DNA of 64,000 nucleotides, taken from NCBI RefSeq assembly GCF_030445035.2, contig NC_080702.1, forward strand, positions 26,113,652 to 26,177,651. The letters run 5' to 3'. Source of the stretch: Dasypus novemcinctus. Its lineage: Eukaryota > Chordata > Mammalia > Cingulata > Dasypodidae. Below are positions 55,850 to 64,000 of this stretch, in pieces. The notes under the pieces were generated by a model. The model was not told the DNA's origin. It was given only the letters and a program-made list of their open reading frames with translations, and made no database searches. Made by a program: the position numbers and the translations under genes. Numbering within the stretch: the first letter of the stretch is position 1; the number at the start of each line of letters is the position of its first letter.

Positions 55850-56600
55850 CTGGAACAGGGCCCACCAGAGGTGGGGCTGAAGCCTAGGCTAGGGCTACAG
55901 GCTAATCTGGGTGAAAGAAATGGGTCTCTACCATCACATTGATTCTCAGTCAACCCAGCTTCCCCTCATGCTGGGGGTGAAGTAAAAATGGAGGTTACTG
56001 GCCTCTTTCCAACTTGGACAGGTTCAAACTTTAGCTGTTCTTAGGGTTATACTTTAGCCAGCTTTATTTATTAATCAGTAGCTGAGATTGATGGCCAACC
56101 ATCTCTTCCTCCCCTTTTTTTTGGGAAATGGAGCTTCCAGTCCAGCCACAGAATAGCTCCTGGAGTGGCTTGCACTGCCAAAGTAGGATGAGCACCGACC
56201 TCAGCAGCATGGCCTGTAATTTCCCAGAGAGGCTGGTGCAGGTCCCTGCAGCTTCCACCCTGCTGGAGGTGGGGCTGGGGCTTATGCTAGAGCTGCAATC
56301 TGACCTGGATAGAAAGAAGTCAATTCCTACCATCACTGTGATTTTCAGTCTGACCTGCTTCCCCTTGTGCCAGGTGAGGAGTTAAGGTGGTGGCTACCAG
56401 CCTCTCTCTGATTTAGACAGGTTCAAACATTAGCTATTCTTAGGATTATACATTAGCCCATCGAATTTACTAGTCAGTAGCTGAAATTGGTGCCCAACCA
56501 TCTCTTCCTCCCTTGTTTTTGGGAAGTGGAGCTTCCAATTCCAGCTGTGGAATAGCTCCTGAGGCAGCTTGTGCCTCCAGTGAAAGATGGGCTCCAACTT
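55850..56600 (-). repeat. ~398-bp tandem duplication in L1 5' UTR
   Basis: Text beginning GAGGTGGGGCTG occurs near 55869 and 56267, and the following ~330 bases (including 'ggttcaaactttagctgttc' versus 'ggttcaaacattagctattc') are repeated in order. These are large monomers, different in period from the 112-bp units at 17154, although the two 5' UTRs share sequence in reverse complement. Confidence 0.85.
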
Positions 56601-56808
56601 CCACGGCGTGTAGTACTTACTTACAAATCTTCTCTGCAGATGGGCAGTTTCCTCCTTCCATTCCTTCAAAGATGTTGCAGGTTGCTCTTCTGGTCTCCTG
56701 GAGCCCTCAAACAGGTGCTTTAGATAGCTCTGGGTGATTACTAACTGACCGGTAGCAGGAGCTGTCTCTAGGAGTCCTTACTCCACTGCCATCTTGCTGG
56801 TTGTCCCA

Positions 56809-57694
56809 AGAATATCTTTTCAAGAGGCCTGGGTGCCACCTCTTTGGAATGCAAACATCAAAGGAAGATAGAGTCCTTGTCCCCTGTCCCAGCAGAGGCA
56901 CTTGGTTCCAAGTTACATCTGCTTGTCACAGAGATATGAAAATTTTCATTTTCCTTTGGAAAAAAGCCATTACAAGATATAGATGGACACCATTTAGGAT
57001 GAACAAAGGAATTAGCCAGGAAGCTTATCTAAGTCAGAAGAGCAGTCCTTGGCAACAAGCCATTTCCCAGGATGCAAGTGCAAGTGGAATTTCTTTAACC
57101 TCTCTGTTTTCCAGGATCACAGGCCATAGGTAAATTTCAGAAGTGTCAGCACACAATTAATCTCTTTATTGTGGGTTTTTCATAAATAATGAAGTAAATA
57201 CTCTCCAATGATTTAATTCCTAGCTTTCACACTTTAATTTTCAGTTTATTATACTGTGAAGCTCTTCTAACTTGCTGTCCAGTCTCTAGATATTTTCTGC
57301 TTGCTAATTTGACATTAATGTAGGTGAAAACAAGTATTAAATTAAAGAATTTAAAAGACATCAGCTCGCATAGGAAGGAAAGGCCGGGGCCACCCGCCGG
57401 GGCATGCTGCTGTAGCTGCTGCACTGTGCCGGGCCAGGGCACAGGAGCCCTGCGCTCCATCCTGGGTCCCGGGTAGAGGGAGACGTAGCACCGGGCCTGA
57501 CCTCCGGATAAAGATAGAGAAAATTAAAAGGAGAAAAAATCAGTGATCTGTGTTGAGGGCAATATTACCAGTGGAAAAACTACATGCCTTTAGCTCTTCT
57601 CCAGTGCACCAGATATTGAGGTGTTGATGGAGCCTGTGCCCAAGTGGAGAAATGTCCTTGGCCATAATCCTCTGGGCCTGATAGACCATGATAC
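56809..57694. other. no gene recognised
   Basis: 56809-57130 is unassigned sequence, possibly an old repeat, with a 110-codon plus frame I do not recognise. 57227-57460 holds a minus frame of 77 codons starting in a CpG-rich block (57365-57490) and continuing into AT-rich DNA; the abrupt change could mark the 5' end of an mRNA-derived copy, but I cannot name a source. 57540-57694 shows nothing clear. Confidence 0.4.
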
Positions 57695-58192
57695 TGTTGC
57701 AGAATTTGAGAGAGATTCAATTATTTGCGTATAGAAAGGCCAGGACTCAGGAATGATTTTGAGAAGGAAAAATGGTTTATTGACGGTCCGATTCGGGTGC
57801 TTTCTGTTGCAAACCCGAGCCCTGAACAAGATTTTCAAGTTCCTTTTATACAGGGCGGGGAGTCAAATGGTGCTTTTATCAAAGAAAACTACTTTCTTTG
57901 TTAGTTAAGTCTGCCTGAGTACCAGGTAAGTTTTGAATTAACATATCGCTCACACCTCAGGTGAGCTTGAATTAGCATCTGGCCCACATTCTGTCTGGAT
58001 GCAACCTTGAATACACATTCAGTCTTACATCATTTCTAAACATTCAAAGCCCATATCACTTAACTGGATTTCTAGAGACTAGGCACACTTGGATACAGAA
58101 TTAGATGGCTTTGAATTTATGCACAGGCTATATTATATTTCCCATTCGAGGCCAAGTCCAAGTTCCCTTAAGTTTTGGCATCACCACCATCA
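57695..58192 (-). repeat. solo LTR, minus strand
   Basis: Read on minus, it ends TTCTGCAACA at 57695 and shares its R/U5 part (about 57695-57850) with the LTR at 58217-58695. Its U3 is more diverged and its start is TGATGG near 58192. It is an older relative in inverted orientation, 24 bp from the plus-strand element. Confidence 0.75.
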
Positions 58193-58216
58193 GAATTTCC
58201 CTGGACTGACTGGTAT

Positions 58217-58695
58217 TGATGTGGGCTATGGGTGGAAGGCTCTTTGTCTCTTCAGAGATAAAACTAAGTTGTTTGACTTGTGGGTGTGGAATGGTAAGAG
58301 GCTGCAGTCCTGCCCTTAGGGACAGTGGCAGCGGCTCCAGTCCCAGGAAATGTTTAACAATGCAAGGGCTATAAACTTTAAGTATTTAGGGGAAATGCAA
58401 AAAGTAAATATGCTAAAAGCTTATCTAGAATATCTGGAGTCCATGTTAAAAGCTTACCTAAGATGTGGAAGATATATATGCTAATTGAAGCCTATTGAGA
58501 ACTGAAACAAAGGGACCATTTGGCCTTTCCTCTCTGTATAAAAGACGTTTGAAAATCTTGTTCGGGGCTCGGGATTCAAACAGAAGTTCCCGAGTCTGGC
58601 CGGCCATCAATAAACCATTTTTCCTTCTCAAAATCATTCCTGAGTCCTGGCCTCTCTATACTCAAATAATTGAACTTCTCTTAAATTCTGCAACA
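58217..58695 (+). repeat. 5' LTR of the right-hand element
   Basis: A 479-bp LTR starting TGATGTGGG and ending CAACA. TATAAAA at 58537-58543 and AATAAA at 58609-58614 mark the core promoter and the poly-A signal. Confidence 0.92.
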
Positions 58696-58699
58696 TTTT

Positions 58700-58717
58700 T
58701 GGTGACTCTGGTGGGAT
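58700..58717 (+). other. candidate primer binding site
   Basis: TGGTGACTCTGGTGGGAT starts five bases after the LTR. TGGTGAC fits the CCA end of tRNA-Trp-like primers, but the rest matches poorly, so the primer tRNA is uncertain. Confidence 0.5.
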
Positions 58718-58930
58718 AACAAATGAAGGCCAGAGATGGTAGCATTTTGCTGCCCCTTCCAAATCCCCGAGGAAGCCGGGAGGACTCGGGTGAACCCCAA
58801 ATCTGGGCGCCCCTGGATTAAATTTAATCCAGAAAAGATGTGGGCTCCACCAGAATCTTCCCGACAAAAATCGAGGGCAATGGAAGGTCTGAAGAGAAAG
58901 ATTCTGGGAACGAAAAAGAACTCCGAACAT

Positions 58931-58946
58931 GGAAGAAGGTAAGACT
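58931..58946 (+). promoter_or_regulatory. candidate 5' splice donor in leader
   Basis: GGAAGAAG|GTAAGACT has the strong donor core AAG|GTAAGA with GT at 58939-58940, about 245 bases after the LTR. Confidence 0.5.
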
Positions 58947-60767
58947 CCCCGGGTGAGCAGAGTCTGGAAGGCCCTAGCTTTAATTGCTAGGAAGGGGAGG
59001 CTGATCACCTCCCGAGAGAACCCTAGTAGCCCCAGAAGGCTGGGGGAAAGCCGTTCTCTCTAGGCTTGGGAAAAGGAGAAAAGCCGGGGAAAAGCCCTGG
59101 TGTTTTGGGTTTGTCTAACTGCATGTTAGAATCTGGTACTGGTCTTATATCCACTAAAGGAGTGGAGTCTCGATTTTAATAGGAAGGGCTATTTATAGGT
59201 TCAAGTCCTAATGTCCTGGAAATTGGTCTAGATTAAGGGAAACAAAACTTGGTTACAGGAAAATGGATCAGCTTTTCTGGTGGAGCTTGGTCTGGGTGTA
59301 AAGTTTAAACAGTGGAAAAGTCTAGCTGAAATCTTTTGTTATGGTGCTAATTTGTGAATGAATTCGCTTTATACCAAATGTTAAGTGTTCTGAGGTTTGT
59401 GATGGCTGTGGGGGCAGCCATGGTGAAAATAAATATATAACTTGTGGGTCAGATTAGTGACCTTTGTGCTTCTGTCTGTGTCAGCTCAATGCTAGTGTTG
59501 GAGTTGTGTCCTTATGTAAAGTAGAATTACAGCTGAGCTGGAGCCAATGGCAAGGGAGTGAAATGATTCTGGGGCAAAAGCTGAGAAGTCTGGATGTTTG
59601 TGGAGCCTAGATGTTTGTGCATGCTCTGCTGTCTTGTCTCTGGTCTGGCCCTTTGCCGGGGCTTGGAGGCCATCTGTGTCCGTGCCAAGCACCCAAGTTT
59701 GTTGGGAATGTCCCAGTCAGGGCGGCTGGGTTCCTGGGAGAGTTGCCAAATTTGAGTAGGTTCTGTCTGCCCATTTTGGCTGAAAGCTGGAAAGCGGGAA
59801 GCGGCTTGCCCCTTTCCAGTGAGTCCACCCTTCTATTCATAAGCCGCATTCCTGTTTGTTGTGCACCCGACTGCCTGGAAGGGGGGTGGAGGGGGAGAAG
59901 TCTCCTGCCTTGACGGTCAGTGTTCCTAAGAGTGGCAATTCATGAGAGAAAGCAGTCTGTCTCCCTGAGGCTTCAAATAGCCTCAGTAAATATATATAAA
60001 ATTAATCTTGTTGCTTATCCAAAATTCTGCTAATTTCAAAGTAAAATATAAAGTTCTAAAACAAAATGGTGCTAAGGCATTGAGAACATTTTGGTTATTA
60101 CAATCCATTAAGTAAGAAAGAAAATTCTTGTGGTAAACTGCATGGTCATAGTGCAAATTGAGAAGAGTTTCAAAAGTCTTTGAAAAGTTTAAAGTAACTA
60201 AAGTCATGTTGTTGTGTCAAACTATTCATGTCTGCCTATTTGCTCAAATTGTTGAGGTTAAATATGCAGTTATATAAGTAATATGTATTTCTGGACCCCT
60301 AATTAATTAAGCTAAACAGTATATAAAATAATGCAAATTATAAGTAATATCAATGAGTTGTGTTTGTGTCTAACTCTTTGTGTCTGCCCATTTTAAAAAA
60401 AGGCTCAATGTATGTCTTCATACATCAGGATAATATCAAATTAACAAATAAAGATTCTTAAAAGAGGTCTATTCAAATTGTTAAAAATTAAATATGCAGT
60501 TATATTTATAAATATTCTTAAAGCCCAAATTGAACTAAGCAGGATGAAAAAGTCATAGAAATCTGATTATAGAAACAATTGGGAAAGGGCCTCCTTTGCA
60601 AGAGCTTTAAAGGCAAGACTAGGTGTAGCAGATTAAACCTATCTACTAGGCTAGGGAATTAAGAATCAGTTTGCCTGGTAATTTCCCAGTTTAAACCTTT
60701 GTCAGCCATAAAATGCAAAAAAAAGAAAAGAAAAACAAAGATTAGGTTAATTTTCACATAAGAAAAA

Positions 60768-61225
60768 TGTTGATGTAACCTGGCGGCCTGCTGCCTCAGT
60801 CTCCCACTCCCGGGTTGGACAGCAGTGGAGGAGACCAGTTTAGGCCAGTCCTATGGGCAGTGGAAGGATGCCCAAGAAGGAGCTAACTAAGTCGGTGCCA
60901 TTTCAGCACTAAATTCTATTCCTTATTTGACAAAGTGGGGAGCAGGTAAAAACTAAAATGGTTGGAATGTGATAGAGGAAGCAGTTAAATCAAACTTTTG
61001 CGTGGGAAAGTTAAATCTCAGATAAGCTGTAACTTCTGAAGTATCCAATCTATGGAAAAACAGGAAGAGCTTGCATGCTAGGCTTAGGGGTATAAATTGT
61101 GTCATTTTTCTTTGTTCATGGCACCAGCCATATCTGGCTCTGCACCCCTTCTTGCAAGATTGAGAATAAATTATTCTCCACGATCTGGTGAGCCTTATTT
61201 TCTTCCAGAAGATTTCTTTCCAACA
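60768..61225 (+). repeat. solo LTR nested in the right-hand element
   Basis: A 458-bp block starts TGTTGATG and ends CAACA, with GGGTATAAATTG near 61089 and GAGAATAAATTATT near 61162, the layout of an LTR. Its sequence differs from the other LTRs here. No clean duplication is visible in the A-rich flanks. Confidence 0.65.
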
Positions 61226-61341
61226 AAATAAAGGTAATTAGTGGCTCTATTAACAAATTTCAGTAAGTAAAGGAAAGTCCATAAAAACTATGGAGAGATC
61301 TTTCCTGGGTTATGATTTTTAAAAAATTAAGTAATTGTGTA

Positions 61342-61401
61342 ATGTGTTTTAAAACCTGGTAGTCAGTATGCATGTGTTTTAAAACCTGGTAGTCAGTATG
61401 C
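61342..61401 (+). repeat. 30-bp direct tandem repeat
   Basis: ATGTGTTTTAAAACCTGGTA and the following 10 bases occur twice in a row, starting at 61342 and 61372. Confidence 0.9.
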
Positions 61402-63682
61402 TTTTAAATTAATAATTTTCATAACTTAAAGAAAAGAAGTTTTTAGCTTCCTGTAAGGGAAAAAGAGAACATTCCTTGCATAAACTATTATGGTTTCAAT
61501 TTTATTTAACTTGAGTGTAACCTCCAATAGTTAATTTATAAACTAAATTAACATTATGTATGAAATCTTTAATGAGTGAAATTAGGCTAAAGGAAAAAGA
61601 TTGTAGATATGCTCTCTTAAATAAGGAGTAAATTTCTTTCATTGGTAATTGTAATTTAGTAAGTTTATTTAAACATGAGGTGGCTAGTCAATGTGGTTAT
61701 AGTCAATTATAAAGAGTTTGTAAAACATCCTCCAACTGAAAATGTTTAAATAGTTCTAGTTCTAGAAAAGTCATTGTTAACTAAAACTTAGATTGGTTAT
61801 TGGTAGCAGAAATAACTTCATGATAATAAACCTGTCTGAAGGCCACTGCAAAGTACACATTTAAGTAAATGGTAATAAAAAGTTATTTGATTATATTGGA
61901 AGTCTTCTGTTTTCATTTTAACAATGAAAAATAATATTCTTCCTCTATTACTAAAGTAAAGTACCTACTGTTATCTTCATAATAAAATTGTGTAAGTAGA
62001 CAGTCATTTAATTATGATGTGTTGCATTAAATTGTTTAAAATATAAATATAAACAAGGAATAAATGTTAACATTATCAAACTCTTGTGCATTCGTACCAG
62101 GCCTTGTATACATTACAGGTGGCCTCCATGTGAGTTATTGGCTAGGCTGGTCACTGACCCCTCAATTAAAAATATGTGCTATATCAGTCTCTGGTTCTGC
62201 TCCTGAAGTCGATGGAAACTATATTGCAGTTTCAAGCTCCTACAGCCAATAATGACTCGGTACAGCCAAGTGTACAATGGATATATCGCCTCCAGACTGG
62301 CACTGTTCCATAGTGCCAGAGAGCACTATGCACCAGGCTAGTAGAATACTGGAAAATCTCTCTAAGATGAAGGATGCTGCAACTTGCTCACTGCGTTGAA
62401 GAACATGCTAAGTGGAGCCATGATACCAGGATACTGTAAGTGAAACTTAAACACAATTGGCATTATGGCCTGCTCTCACGGAGAGATAACATGTAAAGTA
62501 TTACAAACCTGAAACTCAAAACTAATAATTGGAACTCTGAATCCTTATGCATTAAGTAATACATTAGTTAATATTAAGTGCTGTACTTTTATCCTGTACT
62601 AAATATATGCCTAATAATTGTAATGTTATCTTTTCTATTTTGGATCAAGTGCAGAAGTATATTAGACATGTTAAATTCCTGGTAAAATCATTTTCTAAAC
62701 AGTTAATAACATGTCTATAGAATAAGGTGGCAGTCTCAGCCAGTCTCAGTCAACTTCTATATTCTGCTGTACTCTGCTGTGTAGCAAAAGTGAGGCTTGC
62801 TTGCTGATGGTAAGTCACCTATTGAACAAGTCAAAATTGCTAGAAATTGTACAATGAAAACCAAGGTGTAAAAATCTTTATTCTGTAGTTCTGATCACTC
62901 CCACAGGTGAAAACTAAGAGTATTTCCAAATTAGTGTTCTAATCCTGAGTGAAGCCAGTTGCCCAAGGAATGCCAGTTCACCAGGAGCATCTGACAGAGC
63001 GAATGAGTGTCAATCATTGAACAGCTTGGAATGTGTCTTCAGACAAAGCTAAGCATCTGTTGCAATTTTTCTCTAAAGATGGATAACTTAAAAAAGAATA
63101 TATATACTGTTCCCACCAGCTTTTAAGGAATGCCATCTTTATAGGCACCTAATCTTGTCTACCTCTGTAATCCAATGTGTCCTCTTTTAAAAACAGGTAT
63201 TCCAAATTTTTAATTAAGTTTGTTTCTTTCAGAGTGAACATCTTATTAACCATATGAAAACTTCATCCAACTTCGTACAGAATGCCAGATCCATCTTCCT
63301 CCAGTTAGAATAAATTAAAGTTTTACACCTTATTAGGCAATGACTACAGCCCATGGCCAGCAGGAAGCAGTTACAGAAAAGAGATCGTCTCCCTTCAGCA
63401 CCCCTTTTAAATTAAAGGTGTAAACTCTTTAAGAGTAAAATAAAAGTAATAGATGGATCTGAAACCTGACTGGAAATCTACATGAGTGCCAGTCACAGCA
63501 GAATAACTGCAGGAGGCCCCTGCCCAAGATTCTGCTGTCCAGAGTGAAAAGTTCTAAACTTCTAAAAACAGTCCTGGATGCTGTACTAAAGACTGATAAA
63601 TAATCAATCAAGACAACAAACAGCCATCCACCTCATAGCTCCAACAATAATTATGCCAAAGCTTAGCAAGTTAAACTTTGGC

Positions 63683-63695
63683 AAAAGGGGGGGAA
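63683..63695 (+). other. polypurine tract of the right-hand element
   Basis: AAAAGGGGGGGAA directly precedes the 3' LTR start TGATGTGGG. Confidence 0.85.
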
Positions 63696-64000
63696 TGATG
63701 TGGGCTATGGGTGGAAGGCTCTTTGTCTCTTCAGAGATAAAACTAAGTTGTTTGACTTGTGGGTGTGGAACGGTAAGAGGCTGCAGTCCTGCCCTTAGGG
63801 ACAGTGGCAGCGGCTCCAGTCCCAGGAAATGTTTAACAATGCAAGGGCTATAAACTTTAAGTATTTAGGGGAAATGCAAAAAGTAAATATGCTAAAAGCT
63901 TATCTAGACTATCTGGAGTCCATGCTAAAAGCTTACCTAAGATGTGGAAGATATATATGCTAATTGAAGCCTATTGAGAACTGAAACAAAGGGACCATTT
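63696..64000 (+). repeat. 3' LTR, cut by window end
   Basis: It is collinear with 58217-58521 with three substitutions. The remaining ~174 bases and the flanking duplication lie outside the window. Confidence 0.92.

Larger units (their letters stand above)
54673..56808 (-). mobile_element. L1 5' UTR and ORF1 start, minus strand
   Basis: Read on minus the sequence starts near 56808 with CAGCAAGATGGCAGTGGAGT, a typical L1 5' end with an AAGATGG motif. It runs through a 5' UTR with a ~398-bp tandem duplication and reaches ORF1-like text at 55500-55300 and 54756-54680. The 8-bp-TSD element (54755-55290) interrupts the ORF1 start. The 3' part of this L1 is missing here. Confidence 0.75.
58217..64000 (+). 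mobile_element. young LTR element without coding capacity (runs off window)
   Basis: It has a 5' LTR (58217-58695), about 5.0 kb of interior and the first 305 bases of the 3' LTR (63696-64000). The LTRs differ at only 3 of 305 compared sites (58292/63771, 58430/63909 and 58446/63925), with no indel. Yet the interior has no gag, pol or env frame: the longest sense frame is about 100 codons and nothing is recognisable. 59985-63250 is AT-rich. It therefore looks like a non-autonomous LTR retrotransposon mobilised in trans. A small frame at 62064-62252 and one at 58736-58942 have no family I know. Confidence 0.85.

Noticed and set aside
62064-62252. 62-codon frame in the right-hand LTR element
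   Set aside because: No recognisable motif, AT-rich neighbourhood and no conservation evidence; kept only as a mention under the element.

Overview
This window looks like nuclear DNA of a xenarthran mammal, most likely an armadillo (Dasypus or a close relative). The main evidence is at least twelve short tRNA-derived SINEs of the type I know as armadillo DAS-SINEs, together with several generations of an L1 lineage that has an unusually long (about 2.8 kb) G-rich 3' UTR. I see no host gene with introns. The only recognisable host-derived coding sequence is an intronless minus-strand copy of TRAPPC6B at 53351-53728. The rest is mobile DNA, much of it nested.

Layout. 1-6246 is the 3' part of an old plus-strand L1 (copy A). 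6947-16578 is a second decayed L1 (copy B) hit by SINEs and with an internal deletion. 16688-53165 is mostly one very old L1 (copy C) split repeatedly by younger insertions: a SINE, an L1 3'-UTR fragment (D, 18442-20385), a whole older L1 (E, 20623-38745), a provirus (39121-47922), a fold-back element (48838-49560) and an ERV fragment (49590-50165). Inside L1 E sits a young full-length L1 (F, 23776-33250) with a 15-bp target-site duplication, an intact ORF1 (25542-26510) and an intact 1272-codon ORF2 (26585-30403) that keeps every catalytic residue I checked. From 53166 to 57694 come the TRAPPC6B retrocopy, a plus-strand L1 3' end and an inverted L1 5' end. A solo LTR (57695-58192, minus) and a second, young LTR element (58217 to beyond the window end, plus) fill the right edge.

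The provirus (minus strand) is the most interesting unit. It has 366-bp LTRs differing at 4 sites, a 6-bp target-site duplication, a tRNA-Pro-like primer site, a betaretrovirus-like gag-pro-pol and a gammaretrovirus-type env. gag and pol carry a few frame breaks and one stop, but env is open for 669 codons. The gag-pro overlap holds a U UUA AAC slippery heptamer followed by an H-type pseudoknot with nearly the geometry of the mouse mammary tumour virus element. gag also contains five 39-bp units that encode a proline-rich repeat and carry YY1- and ETS-like motifs. From memory and unverified, an unfixed chimeric betaretrovirus with an env using the ASCT2 receptor has been reported in the nine-banded armadillo (Malicorne and colleagues, J Virol 2016); this could be that family.

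The second LTR element has LTRs about 1% diverged but about 5 kb of internal DNA without coding capacity, so it looks like a recently mobile non-autonomous element. Boundaries of old repeats are approximate (tens of bases), because I worked by reading copies against each other, without a repeat library.
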